A stretch of 64,000 bases of DNA. Source: CAYRNY01 sp964425755. Its GTDB lineage: Bacteria; Chloroflexota; Anaerolineae; Aggregatilineales; Aggregatilineaceae. A program made the translations under genes and the position numbers. The DNA lies in NCBI GenBank assembly GCA_964425755.1, contig CAYRNY010000012.1, positions 62,001-126,000 on the forward strand, in the 5' to 3' direction. The notes under the pieces were generated by a model. The model was given only the letters and a program-made list of their open reading frames with translations, did not search any database and had not been told where the DNA came from. Below are positions 1-8,497 of this stretch, one piece after another. The stretch's first letter is position 1. Each line of letters begins with the position of its first letter.

Positions 1-1531
1 TGCGATAGGGATTGTAGCCATCAACTGTGGTCGCGTTCAGGAAGACCGCGATCATGCTTTCCAGAAAGTCAGGATAGGAAAAAGCCAGCGCTTCCCAGTT
101 CTGAAAGATGTCGCGCCAATTGCCCTGATAATCGAGTTGCTGCGATCCATCTCCTTTGCGCAGATTGATCTCAAACTGGTTCCAGGGGCGGCTGGGGTCG
201 CCATGTCTGCGGCTGAAGGTAAGCGGTAGATACGTGCTGCACAACCGTGTCAGGTCAGTAGAGCCGGTTGTCTCCACCCGCTCTTTAAGCACAGCTAAAG
301 TCGTGGTTCGCGGTAATGCCGCGAAGAAATCAGCATAATTGCTCAGCAAAGCCGGGTGATGGTTCGCGATGAATTCACGAAGGTCCGCTGTATCGATGTC
401 GTAATGGTTGGCAAACTTGCCACCGCGCATCACGTTGAACATCACATTGGCGAAATGGTGCACGGTGCTCAGGGGATCGTTGGTCGTTTGCAAACCGTCT
501 GCGCTGCCCACGATGGCGGTCAGTTGGTGGGTATTAGCGGCGATATCGCGCTCAACTTGCTCGTACAGTGTATCAGACTCGCCGGTCAGCGTCTGAATCA
601 ATCCCGCCACTGCAGTGCTATCTTGATCGACCTCAGCGACTATGTGCCAACTAAGTGTTTCATCTGGCGCGACGTCGATTGTCGCACAAACAAAATACGC
701 CCCGCGCTGCGCGCGCAAGTCTGTTTCCGGCTGAACGGTGGCCCCTGCCCGCAATGCATCAAGTTGAACACTAGACAACAAATGGGTCACATCGCTCAAG
801 CCGACCTGCCAAACAGTATTCGCGCGGAGTGATTCGCTTGGCTCTGCCAGATCGGTCAAGCGAGAGCTTAGCGTAAACAACCCTAATCCAGTTTCCGGGT
901 GCAGTTCGCAGCGTTTATATGCGTCGAGTAGCACGCTAAACTCATTTTGTGTCTGAGCGTTGACAAACGCGGGCAGCACATTTTGCAGTCCGTCCGCCAC
1001 CACTACTTGACACGGGGTGCTGCGCTCGTTTGTTAGCCACGAGGTCTTAACAAAACCGTATTTCTCAGTTGTCCGCCATGCATAACGAAAGATGAGCTCC
1101 AAATCCCGATTGACTTCTTCAAAAACCAGCGCCGTCCCAGGAATATTCTTATACAGGTTACGTTCGATCTGGTAGAGGCCACGGTAACGATCTGAAAATG
1201 GTTCCCAGAGAAGCGTACGCTGACCATGTGTTACCAATAGCAGCGTCTTACTGCCCGTATTCTCGAAATTTTCGGCGATCCGATCTTCTGTGTAGTAGGG
1301 AAACAACGCGTGATCGGCATTTCTTCGACCCGCCGTGAGGCCGCCCGTGGTCGAGATAAAAAGCCAATGATCCGAACTGCTAACCACCGAGAGGAAAAAG
1401 GGCTGCATGGCGTCATAATGCTGGATGCGATAGAACTGCTCGTCCAGCAGCGTGATATAGCCACCCGTGACGTGGGCAATCGGGGCATGTTGCGGCGTGC
1501 CTGCAACGAACATATTTTGGTGTGCGATCAT
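1..1531 (-). CDS. Large carbohydrate-active-type protein, N-terminal part (cut by window edge)
   Basis: An uninterrupted minus-strand frame runs from an ATG at 1531 to the left edge with no stop, giving about 510 residues of an unfinished protein. It begins MIAHQNMFVAGTPQ. Near the edge it carries the stretch QGNWRDIFQNWEAL followed by FLNATTVDGYNPYR, a signature I associate with very large (about 1,100 residue) proteins of glycogen-debranching / cellobiose-phosphorylase-like (alpha/alpha)6 type; the exact family is uncertain. AAGGAA lies about 10 nt before the ATG. It follows the two sugar permease genes, so hydrolysis or phosphorolysis of the imported sugar is the natural inference. No signal peptide is visible, so it is probably cytoplasmic. 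Confidence 0.7.
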   Translation of the reverse strand, partial: MIAHQNMFVAGTPQHAPIAHVTGGYITLLDEQFYRIQHYDAMQPFFLSVVSSSDHWLFISTTGGLTAGRRNADHALFPYYTEDRIAENFENTGSKTLLLVTHGQRTLLWEPFSDRYRGLYQIERNLYKNIPGTALVFEEVNRDLELIFRYAWRTTEKYGFVKTSWLTNERSTPCQVVVADGLQNVLPAFVNAQTQNEFSVLLDAYKRCELHPETGLGLFTLSSRLTDLAEPSESLRANTVWQVGLSDVTHLLSSVQLDALRAGATVQPETDLRAQRGAYFVCATIDVAPDETLSWHIVAEVDQDSTAVAGLIQTLTGESDTLYEQVERDIAANTHQLTAIVGSADGLQTTNDPLSTVHHFANVMFNVMRGGKFANHYDIDTADLREFIANHHPALLSNYADFFAALPRTTTLAVLKERVETTGSTDLTRLCSTYLPLTFSRRHGDPSRPWNQFEINLRKGDGSQQLDYQGNWRDIFQNWEALAFSYPDFLESMIAVFLNATTVDGYNPYR

Positions 1532-1642
1532 GCTTCCAGTTTCCTTTTGGGGGATGGGGCCGGTCAAACGAGATGATACTCCAGGCAATGCGTAGCTGCG
1601 CCAATCGCCCAAGCCGGTCGGCGCAGCTTCACACAATCCTTA

Positions 1643-2512
1643 CTAACCCTTTACAGCACCACCCGTCAGGCCGGAAATAATGTAGCGTTGCAAAAACAAG
1701 AATAGAACGACCATCGGGAAAGCCATCATCATGATCGCTGCTGCCAGTACCGGCCAGTTGAAGCCGTAAACACCCTGAAACACGATCATTCCGCGCGTGA
1801 TAGGGTAGTAGTCTTGGTTGGTGAGGTAGATGGTTGCCAAAATCAGCTCATTCCAGATGCCGATAGCATGCAATACCACAACCGTAGCTATCGCGGGGCG
1901 AGCCAATGGGAAGATGATCGTCAACACAAACCGGAAATATCCACAGCCGTCAATGGCAGCAGCTTCGTCCAGCTCACGCGGGATCGATTTCATCGAGTTG
2001 ACCAGGATAATGATCCCGACGGGGTTGGTTACAAGCAGCAATATATAGCCAATTCGCGTGTTGTATAACCCCAGATTCAAAATAAGCTGAAATTGAGGGA
2101 TCAAGGCGGGCGGCAAGAATAGAGCGATCACGAATAGCGTGAAGAGTGTATTCGATCCCTGGACATATCGGCGCGCAAGCGGAAAAGCCAAGAACACAGC
2201 GGTGATCACGTAAATGGTCGTCGCCGATCCCGCATAGATGGCGGAATTCATCAGATACTGCGAGAAATTGGCTTTTTCCCATGCCTCTGAGAAATTATCG
2301 AATTGTAGCTTGTCCGGTAGCGCTGTGGCATCTCGCATGAATTCGCGCGATGTCATGAACGATGTATTGACCATAATCAGCAAAGGGCCCAAATAGACAA
2401 CCGTCAACGCCAGCAAGATGGCATATGACGCCAGATGCCACAGCGATATCCTGAAACGTGGTCTGAGGTTGACGCGGACCGGCTTTGCATAATTTTTCAG
2501 CGTGGCATTCAT
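1643..2512 (-). CDS. Carbohydrate ABC transporter permease, MalG type
   Basis: A 289-residue integral membrane protein with about six transmembrane segments. It has the EAA loop (ELDEAAAIDGCGYFRF) in its second half, which docks onto the ATPase, and the typical MalG C-terminus ending in a conserved Tyr-Ile-Ile-Ser-Gly-Leu-Thr-Gly-Gly-Ala-Val-Lys-Gly type tail. It overlaps the upstream permease gene by 4 nt (ATGA), implying translational coupling. It is the second permease of a CUT1-family sugar importer. No ATPase gene lies in the locus, so a shared MsiK-like ATPase elsewhere probably energises it. Confidence 0.95.
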   Translation of the reverse strand: MNATLKNYAKPVRVNLRPRFRISLWHLASYAILLALTVVYLGPLLIMVNTSFMTSREFMRDATALPDKLQFDNFSEAWEKANFSQYLMNSAIYAGSATTIYVITAVFLAFPLARRYVQGSNTLFTLFVIALFLPPALIPQFQLILNLGLYNTRIGYILLLVTNPVGIIILVNSMKSIPRELDEAAAIDGCGYFRFVLTIIFPLARPAIATVVVLHAIGIWNELILATIYLTNQDYYPITRGMIVFQGVYGFNWPVLAAAIMMMAFPMVVLFLFLQRYIISGLTGGAVKG

Positions 2513-3429
2513 CCTAACAACCGCTCCTCTCTACGTCGTAGGATGTACTGGGTTGAGAGACCGATCACCAGTACGAGAGCAAACATAACCATTGAAGCCG
2601 CGGCCGCGTAGCCCTGCCGAAATACAGTCGTAACACTGCCCGACGTTTGCCCAAACCCTTGCGCGTAAATCACATAACCCAAGACCTGCGTGCCTTGCCG
2701 GTAGCCAATAAGCACCAGGAATAACTGCCACGCTTGCAGCGAGCCAATGATATTGAGGATCAAATTGGTGTTGACGCTGGGAGTTAACATCGGCCAGGTG
2801 ACGTGGGCGAAGTTCTGCCAGCGGTTGGCCCCATCAATCTGTGCCGCTTCGGTCAGTTCGGCGGGAATAGCCTGCAATCCGGCGATGAAAATGACCATTG
2901 TAATGCCCATATTGGCCCAAATCTGGACGACAATGACCCACCAAAAAGCATCCTGCCCACCTAGCAGTTCGGAATACATGCCGAAATGTTCAAGCACTTT
3001 AGAAACAGGGCCGCCTAACGGGTAGAGGAAAAGAGTCCATATCAAGCCCTGGATGACCACACCCAGGATCACCGGCATAAAGAAGAGCGTGCGGAATAGA
3101 CGCGTGCCCGGCAAGCCTTGCGTGAGCAAGATGGCAACCAGCAAGCCTAACGCAAACTGTACCGTCGAGACTGTGACACAGAATATTAGCGTGCGTTTGA
3201 GCGCATCAAGATTGTCTCGCGCCGCCTGACCCCGGAAAAGAAATTCGTCGTAATTGTCCAGTCCGATCCAATTCACGGGCGCGCCGGCAATCCCCCGCGC
3301 ATCGGTGAAGGAGTAGATCGACGTGGCAAGAGAGGGGCCGAGCGCCACCAACACGTAAAAGAAGATTCCCGGTAGAAGTAGCATATATGGGGTCCATCGC
3401 TGCCATCCCTGACCGAATGGATATCTCAT
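2509..3429 (-). CDS. Carbohydrate ABC transporter permease, MalF type
   Basis: A 306-residue membrane protein with about six transmembrane helices and an EAA loop (ELTEAAQIDGANRWQNF). The longest frame starts at 3453. AAGGAG lies inside that extension, about 10 nt before the ATG at 3429, so the protein most likely begins MRYPFGQGW. It is the first permease of a CUT1 sugar importer, coupled to the MalG-type gene by a 4-nt overlap. An 11-bp hairpin separates it from the binding-protein gene upstream. The substrate cannot be read from the sequence. Confidence 0.93.
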   Translation of the reverse strand: MRYPFGQGWQRWTPYMLLLPGIFFYVLVALGPSLATSIYSFTDARGIAGAPVNWIGLDNYDEFLFRGQAARDNLDALKRTLIFCVTVSTVQFALGLLVAILLTQGLPGTRLFRTLFFMPVILGVVIQGLIWTLFLYPLGGPVSKVLEHFGMYSELLGGQDAFWWVIVVQIWANMGITMVIFIAGLQAIPAELTEAAQIDGANRWQNFAHVTWPMLTPSVNTNLILNIIGSLQAWQLFLVLIGYRQGTQVLGYVIYAQGFGQTSGSVTTVFRQGYAAAASMVMFALVLVIGLSTQYILRRREERLLG

Positions 3430-3466
3430 AGCGCTCTTTCTCCTTAAAACCAACTCATTGGATAGT

Positions 3467-3496
3467 CAACAGCCCTCGTTATATTGAGGGCTGTTG
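3467..3496 (-). terminator. Hairpin between binding-protein and permease genes (processing or attenuation)
   Basis: A perfect 11-bp stem (CAACAGCCCTC paired with GAGGGCTGTTG) has an 8-nt loop and no T-run. It lies between the solute-binding-protein stop and the MalF-type start. Hairpins at this position commonly stabilise the binding-protein part of the mRNA and reduce permease expression. That role is inferred. Confidence 0.7.
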
Positions 3497-3518
3497 GTTC
3501 TATCAAATCGATTCGTTA

Positions 3519-4808
3519 CTATCCATCAAACGCCGACTCGAGATCGGCCTGTGCGCGATCAGCCAGTTCCTGAACATCGTCCCATTCATTGAATGGCTTG
3601 AAGAAGGAGGCATAGGGGTAAGCCCACTGGCCTATCCCGGTTGGCGCGACCCAGTATTGTTCATAACCCACCAGGAAATTGGACAGATAAGGCGCGATTT
3701 CTTGCCCGATCTGGCTGTCCAACGTGGCCGTCGGCTGGGTTGGGATGAACCCTACGGCATCGATAAATGCCTGGTAATTTTCGGGCAGCGAGAACTCTTC
3801 GAGGAACAGCAGCGCCTCGTCGGGGTGCGGCGTGCTGGCTGCAATGGCCCAGCCCATATCGTACTTCCCGAACCAGTGCTGGTTATCTTCAACGTTATCG
3901 CTGCCGGGCCAGGGGAAGTAACCCCATTCGAAGTCCGGCTCGGCATCCTCGATTTGTGCAGCACGCCACGAACCGGCGGGATACATGGCGACTGCGCCCG
4001 CTGCGAAACGACCGGGGGCCGCGTCACCGGGAATGCCGCTCGCGCCGCGTTCCATGAATTCCTGCGCGTAGACTTTCATGCGTTCCCACATCACCAGGGA
4101 TTGCTCGTCATTAAACTTGATGTCGCCGGTCCAGAGACCCTCAACATAGGCCGCTTGATCGGGGAACAATGAGCCCAGCAGGCCATACGCACCGACGAAG
4201 ATCGGCCAACCATCGCCGCCCCCCTGGGTCATACAACCAATGCCCTCGCTTTTGAAGACTTCGCATGCTGCCACCAGTTCATCCCAGGTAGTCGGCACAT
4301 CGACACCGAATTCGGCGAACATATCTTTGTTGTAGTAGATACCGCTGTAGATCACGCGCCCCAGGTTGATCTCGTAGACCTTGTCTAGATACGTGCCTGC
4401 GTCGCGGATGGCAACCGGGTCGTAGTATTCGAGAAACGGCTGACCCGTCAGGTCCATCAGCAAGCCCGATTCGATCATGACTTGCCAGTTGGGCGGGGTC
4501 GCGTCAGTCATGTAGGGTTGGACGCTGTTGGAGAAACCGAAGATGTCGATAATATCAACGTCTTCGGCGGTCAGACGTGTCTGGGTAACGGTTGACAAGT
4601 CGTTGGCGTTCACGACTGACAGATCAACTTCGATGTTCGGATATTTCTCGGTAAATGCATCACTGAAGTCTTCCATGTATTCCACCATGGGAGGATGCTG
4701 GTGAATCAGGATGCGCAGGGTTACGTTGTCCTGGGCCTGGGCCTGCATACCCATGATCAGGCTCACAATCAGTACGAAAACCAGCATGTAGGCGTGATAC
4801 TTACGCAT
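3519..4808 (-). CDS. Sugar ABC transporter substrate-binding protein
   Basis: A 429-residue extracellular solute-binding protein of family 1 (MalE-like). The N-terminus has a signal peptide (MRKYHAYMLVFVLIVSLIMG) ending in an Ala-Gln-Ala-Gln cleavage region. The body has the usual pattern of this family, including FTEKYPNIEVDL near residue 50 and the W/G-rich segment around AAGAVAMYPAGSW. AAAGGA lies about 8 nt before the ATG. It is the first transporter gene after the LacI regulator, and a LacI-type operator lies about 155 bp upstream. It delivers sugar to the two permeases that follow. Confidence 0.95.
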   Translation of the reverse strand: MRKYHAYMLVFVLIVSLIMGMQAQAQDNVTLRILIHQHPPMVEYMEDFSDAFTEKYPNIEVDLSVVNANDLSTVTQTRLTAEDVDIIDIFGFSNSVQPYMTDATPPNWQVMIESGLLMDLTGQPFLEYYDPVAIRDAGTYLDKVYEINLGRVIYSGIYYNKDMFAEFGVDVPTTWDELVAACEVFKSEGIGCMTQGGGDGWPIFVGAYGLLGSLFPDQAAYVEGLWTGDIKFNDEQSLVMWERMKVYAQEFMERGASGIPGDAAPGRFAAGAVAMYPAGSWRAAQIEDAEPDFEWGYFPWPGSDNVEDNQHWFGKYDMGWAIAASTPHPDEALLFLEEFSLPENYQAFIDAVGFIPTQPTATLDSQIGQEIAPYLSNFLVGYEQYWVAPTGIGQWAYPYASFFKPFNEWDDVQELADRAQADLESAFDG

Positions 4809-4962
4809 TTTCGATCCTTTCTTGAACTGTAATTGATTGACAAATACGGTTGGTATGGAAGCGATTTCAACAATCTATGGGTTAACTTGTACCTCCTCGA
4901 GATCTAATCTTCGCTCAACTTGTCCGGTTTCTACTGCAATGTTTCTATCCTGGAACTGAGTA

Positions 4963-4980
4963 TTTGAGAGCGCTCACAAA
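4963..4980. promoter_or_regulatory. LacI-type operator upstream of the sugar-transport operon
   Basis: TTTGAGAGCGCTCACAAA is an 18-bp near-palindrome (8 of 9 positions pair) centred on CG. It matches the perfect palindrome in front of the regulator gene (6108-6125), so both are probably bound by the LacI protein encoded between them. Confidence 0.75.
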
Positions 4981-5076
4981 ACCTGCCAAAAAAACGACCG
5001 ATTAAGTAGTCTATGTTCCAAGGCGCGATTTAGCATTCACAACCTGCCATCCGATCTGCTTTTGATAGGTGCTACG

Positions 5077-6087
5077 CTACGTGGTACGGCGGATCAATTT
5101 TACCGGTAGGATGATTTGCCTGGGCGATTGGGTTGAACCACTCAATAACTCATGCAACAACTCAACCGCTACCATTCCTAACTCCTCAATTGGCTGTTGG
5201 ACGGTGGTCAGCGGTGGATCCGCCAGCGCTGCCTGGGGCAGGTCATCAAACCCCACAACTGCAATATCGTCCGGGATACGCAAGCCCGCTTGCCGGATCG
5301 CTTGTTGTGCGCCAATCGCCATCATATCTGAGGAAGCGAACACTGCATCGGGTTTGGTCGGCAGTAACTGCTGCATGGCTGCGTAGCCGCTTTCTTGCGA
5401 GAAATCACCACGTGCAACACGCTGTGGCGCAAACTCAACGTGGTAGTCATCTAGCGCCTGACGGTATCCGGCATACCGGTCATCACCTGCCGTATTGTGA
5501 TCGCACATGATTATCGCTAACCGCCGCCGGTTCAATCTGATCAAGTGTTCAGTAGCTATATATGCACCCATTTGATTGGCAGCATTCACGCTGGCAAGTT
5601 GCGTTCTTAGCTCGGATCTGCCGATTACCACAAATGGAATGTCATGCTTAATGACTTGCTTTGCGAACGGGTTCTCTTTGCGGTCCGCGGTAATGATCAG
5701 TCCGTCGACCAGATTGGTGTTAAAGAGCGAGTGAGCTATCTGAACTTCATCTTCCATCGAGTGAAACAAGAACAGGGATAGCGTTAAGCCATAGTGATTA
5801 GTCTTTTGGGTTATGCCACTGATCAGATGGAGAAAATACGGATCAGACATAATTGTCTGCGCTGTGCTTGGAATGACCAAGCCAATAATGCCCGATCGAT
5901 TCGAAGCCAGTGATTGAGCAAGTTTGTTGGGTTTATATCCCGTCTCCCGAATGATCTTTTGAACCCGTTCGCGAACTTCGGGTGTGATATGCGGGTAGTT
6001 GTTGATCACGCGTGATACAGTCGCACGCGAAACACCTGCCAAGTCCCCTATATCATCCAACGTCAGCTTGTTTGCTTTTTTGCTCAC
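5077..6087 (-). CDS. LacI-family transcriptional regulator
   Basis: A 336-residue LacI/GalR repressor. Its N-terminal helix-turn-helix reads TLDDIGDLAGVSRATVSRVI, followed by the hinge region KPNKLAQSLASNRSG and a periplasmic-binding-protein-like sensor domain with AVVGFDDLPQAALADPPLTT near the C-terminus. The best start is the GTG at 6087, 6 nt after AAGGA; a TTG two codons upstream overlaps that site. A perfect 18-bp palindrome lies 20 bp before the start, pointing to autoregulation, and a near-identical site precedes the ABC genes. It probably represses the adjacent sugar importer until the sugar is present. Confidence 0.93.
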   Translation of the reverse strand: MSKKANKLTLDDIGDLAGVSRATVSRVINNYPHITPEVRERVQKIIRETGYKPNKLAQSLASNRSGIIGLVIPSTAQTIMSDPYFLHLISGITQKTNHYGLTLSLFLFHSMEDEVQIAHSLFNTNLVDGLIITADRKENPFAKQVIKHDIPFVVIGRSELRTQLASVNAANQMGAYIATEHLIRLNRRRLAIIMCDHNTAGDDRYAGYRQALDDYHVEFAPQRVARGDFSQESGYAAMQQLLPTKPDAVFASSDMMAIGAQQAIRQAGLRIPDDIAVVGFDDLPQAALADPPLTTVQQPIEELGMVAVELLHELLSGSTQSPRQIILPVKLIRRTT

Positions 6088-6107
6088 ACACAATCCTTGA
6101 ACGTGAT

Positions 6108-6125
6108 TTTGAAAGCGCTTTCAAA
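6108..6125. promoter_or_regulatory. LacI-type operator at the regulator gene
   Basis: TTTGAAAGCGCTTTCAAA is a perfect 18-bp palindrome with a central CG, the classic LacI-family operator form. It lies just upstream of the regulator start. Confidence 0.8.
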
Positions 6126-6195
6126 CAATACCTTACCTCAATTACGATTACGCTGTCAATAGCCTGAGCACTCGCAGGATCTGAAAACTTTACTA

Positions 6196-6599
6196 GAGGC
6201 TGTTATGCACTTTAGAGCACATGCGCCATCACCTGAACGAACTGATGCGCCATCAAGATAGCCAAGGCCAGGAAATACAAGCCTTTCAGGGTTTCCGGCA
6301 AGCGCTCGTAACCGCAAGCGAGACGGCGAAAGCGAGCTGCCCAGCCGAAGGACCGTTCAACCACCCAACGCCGCGGCAGGAGCACGAAGCCCTTCTTGGC
6401 CGCCGGCAACTTGACGACTTCGAGGCGAATATCCCGGTCAACAGCGGCCTGTTCAGCCTCCGCGCCGGTGTAGCCCTGGTCCACAAAGGCGACCTCAACG
6501 GAACGCCCATTCATCGTCATTTACGTCACCGGGGTATGCATTTCGGTCGCTCATGCTCCCAGTTTAGCGTTGTGCACTTCAAAAGTGCATAACACGCTC
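6196..6599 (-). mobile_element. Internally deleted IS5-family element
   Basis: The 404-bp element is bounded by 18-bp inverted repeats: GAGGCTGTTATGCACTTT at 6196-6213 and, reverse-complemented, GAGCGTGTTATGCACTTT at 6582-6599 (16 of 18 identical). The flanks show TA on both sides inside a CTAG context, compatible with a short target duplication. Only the two ends of a transposase gene remain inside. A complete IS5-type element would be roughly twice this length or more. Confidence 0.8.
6212..6554 (-). pseudogene. IS5-family transposase remnant (ends fused, middle lost)
   Basis: From the ATG at 6554 the frame reads MSDRNAYPGDVNDDEWAFR and then stops, which matches the first residues of IS5-type transposases. 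In another frame, down to 6212, follows the C-terminal third with VDQGYTG and the signature WVVERSFGWAARFRRLACGY, the last part of the DDE fold. The middle, with most of the catalytic core, is missing, and the joint near 6500 is out of frame. The gene cannot make an active transposase. Confidence 0.85.
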
Positions 6600-6657
6600 T
6601 AGACCAAACTTGATGCAACCGCCCTGCCCTGTGAAAAATCGGCGCGCGTGACAAACC

Positions 6658-7905
6658 TCACTCACCGAGGCTTGCGGCCAACAAGGTCTGGCGATCGACC
6701 AGGCCAACGGGGTTTCCCGCGTCATCAATCACCACGATGCGCTTGCGTCCCTCGCGCAGCATTAGCGTGATGGCGTCGGGAATAGTGGTCTGTTGTGGGG
6801 CGGACAGGACTTGCTCAGACATAATATCACACGCAACCACATCACCGCGCCGGATGCTCTTCCCCAAGACACGCGCGGCCAGCGCCTGCAAAATGCCCCG
6901 TCGCGCCGGCGGCGCAACCCGTGCCACCAGATCACTTTCGGTGATCACCCCCACCGCGCGTTCACGCTCGTCCAGCACAACGACATACGTGACATCCGCC
7001 TGCAGCATCTGCTGCAACACGTCTACGAGATCGTCGTTGACGTGAACGACCGGTAAATCAGTGCGCATGACCTCGCCCAAAACCTTGCCGGCGCGTGGTA
7101 TTGGAGCATGCTCTTGTTCGCGTGTGCCATTTCCCTGGGTGGCGCGCAGCACATCGAGACGGCTCACCATCCCCACCAGCTTCCCCTTCGCGTCAACCAC
7201 CGGAAAGCGCCTGAAGCCACGTTCGAGCATCTGCTGCACAACGTGCCCTAACGCGTCATCTTGCCGCACGGTGTGAGCGGGGCCGGTCATGATATCTTGC
7301 GCTGTCCGCTCAGCCGCAATCTGGGCCAGGAACTCCTGCAGATTGGCAGCGTCGAGCCGTCCGGCCACAGCCAGGCGCGCGGGCATGTCGGCCTTCTCCA
7401 GCAAGTCTTCCTCGGTGATGATGCCGACAACTTGCTGCTGCTCGTCGATCACCGGCAGTGCTTTGAAAAGCTGCCCCAACAGCAGTTCAACTACCTCAAC
7501 AGCGGGCGTATCCGGCATCACCGTTGTCACGTGCCGGGTCATGATCTCCGCTACCGGCTTGTCGGCAGGCAATGGGTGCAGGTACCGGTGAGAGTACTTA
7601 ACGATGTCGATGTCTTCAAGTGTGATCAAACCTTCGCGCACCATCGGTTTGACCAGGGCCAGCGCACGCTCGATGTTTTCGGGCGTATCCACGACGGTGA
7701 TGATCATTGGCATATCGACAGACAGGCGTTCGATCCGCCAGGTGTGGATCAGGCTGTGCGCGCCGAACCCGGCCTGCCCGCGTACCACCGTCGCCCCGGC
7801 GATTCCGTTCTTGCGCAGGGTTTCAAGTATGCTCATGTAGAGCGACCGTCCGCGCCACGAATCACTCTCGCCGACGTAGACCGTTAATCGTTTGCCAGTG
7901 TCCAT
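6658..7905 (-). CDS. DUF190 - four-CBS-domain protein, partner gene of the fluoride channel
   Basis: A 415-residue soluble protein. Residues 1-110 form a DUF190 domain (PII-like ferredoxin fold; KRLTVYVGESDSWRG, then RGQAGFGAHSLIHT). Four CBS repeats follow at roughly 117-175, 200-255, 276-330 and 357-415, each with the V-x-G-hydrophobic-hydrophobic-[ST] pattern such as VVGIITEEDLL and AVGVITESDLV. CBS pairs bind adenosine nucleotides, and DUF190 resembles PII signal proteins. It starts 22 bp after crcB with GAGGAG upstream, so it is co-transcribed under the fluoride riboswitch. It may sense nucleotide or ion status for the channel; this role is inferred from co-occurrence. Confidence 0.9.
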   Translation of the reverse strand: MDTGKRLTVYVGESDSWRGRSLYMSILETLRKNGIAGATVVRGQAGFGAHSLIHTWRIERLSVDMPMIITVVDTPENIERALALVKPMVREGLITLEDIDIVKYSHRYLHPLPADKPVAEIMTRHVTTVMPDTPAVEVVELLLGQLFKALPVIDEQQQVVGIITEEDLLEKADMPARLAVAGRLDAANLQEFLAQIAAERTAQDIMTGPAHTVRQDDALGHVVQQMLERGFRRFPVVDAKGKLVGMVSRLDVLRATQGNGTREQEHAPIPRAGKVLGEVMRTDLPVVHVNDDLVDVLQQMLQADVTYVVVLDERERAVGVITESDLVARVAPPARRGILQALAARVLGKSIRRGDVVACDIMSEQVLSAPQQTTIPDAITLMLREGRKRIVVIDDAGNPVGLVDRQTLLAASLGE

Positions 7906-7927
7906 TCGCTTATGATGGCTCCTCTAC

Positions 7928-8320
7928 CTACAACTGCCTGCCGACCGCCAGGCCGATGATGGCTCCCACCAGGCATACCAGGTTGGTTCCTAATATGTTG
8001 CTGACCATGCCCAGCCAATCGCCTGATTCCAGCAGCAAGATGCTCTCATTGGCGTAGGTCGAAAAGGTGGTATACGCGCCAAAAAAACCGATGGCGATCA
8101 GCATCCGCACGCGCGGATCAAGCGTCACGTGTTGGGCCGACCAGCCAATGAACACCGCCAACAGCAGCGAACCGCTCAGGTTGACCACCAGCGTCCCCCA
8201 CGGGAACGTTTGCCCCATGCGCTCGGCCACCCATCCCGTCATCCAGTATCGCAGGTTAGCGCCTGCGAAGCCGCCCAATCCGATCAGTAAAAACGTCTCC
8301 ATGTGTCTTGGAATCACACG
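7928..8320 (-). CDS. crcB: Fluoride ion channel CrcB/Fluc
   Basis: A 130-residue, four-helix membrane protein of the Fluc family, which exports fluoride as a dual-topology dimer. Family marks are GLGGFAGANLRYW near the N-terminus, VNLSGSLLLAVF in helix 2 with the conserved Asn, and GFFGAYTTFSTYANE in helix 3 with the Phe/Thr/Ser fluoride-path residues. AAGGAAAGG points to a GTG start at 8320; ATGs at 8335 (no ribosome site) and further inside are alternatives. It is the first gene after a fluoride riboswitch, which strongly supports the assignment. Confidence 0.95.
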   Translation of the reverse strand, partial: RVIPRHMETFLLIGLGGFAGANLRYWMTGWVAERMGQTFPWGTLVVNLSGSLLLAVFIGWSAQHVTLDPRVRMLIAIGFFGAYTTFSTYANESILLLESGDWLGMVSNILGTNLVCLVGAIIGLAVGRQL

Positions 8321-8378
8321 CCTTTCCTTCATCATAGGTTGAAAGCACGGAATAATCCACTACCCTCAAACCAGTGTT

Positions 8379-8426
8379 TAAACAACAAGAAAGCCTCCAC
8401 CTGCGTCTCACGACACAGGTAGAGGC
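8379..8426 (-). terminator. Riboswitch-controlled intrinsic terminator before crcB
   Basis: In the minus-strand RNA, GCCTCTACCTGTGTC pairs across a GTGA loop with GACGCAGGTGGAGGC, followed by CTTTCTTGTTGTTT. The 5' arm of the terminator is the 3' end of the fluoride aptamer (CTGATAGCCTCTACC), so folding of the two is mutually exclusive. This is the classic off-switch released by fluoride. Confidence 0.85.
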
Positions 8427-8488
8427 TATCAGTCCAGGAAAAGACACTTCGGTCGGCCAACGCCGACACCAGCGAGCCTCATCGCTCA
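8417..8488 (-). ncRNA. Fluoride riboswitch (crcB RNA motif) aptamer
   Basis: The minus-strand RNA contains GAGCGATGAGGCTCGC and, about 40 nt later, CTGATAGCCTCTACC. These correspond to the two conserved halves of the crcB motif (compare GCGATGAGGCCCGC and GGCTGATGGCCTCTAC in the well-studied Thermotoga aptamer). It sits a few bases after a promoter and directly before a terminator hairpin and crcB. The interior stem is longer than in the minimal aptamer. Confidence 0.88.
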
Positions 8489-8497
8489 AGTGGTTCA

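Noticed and set aside
356..832. Plus-strand open frames of up to 158 codons near the left edge
   Set aside because: They are antisense to the continuous minus-strand frame of the large GH-like protein, which reads sensibly over its whole length.
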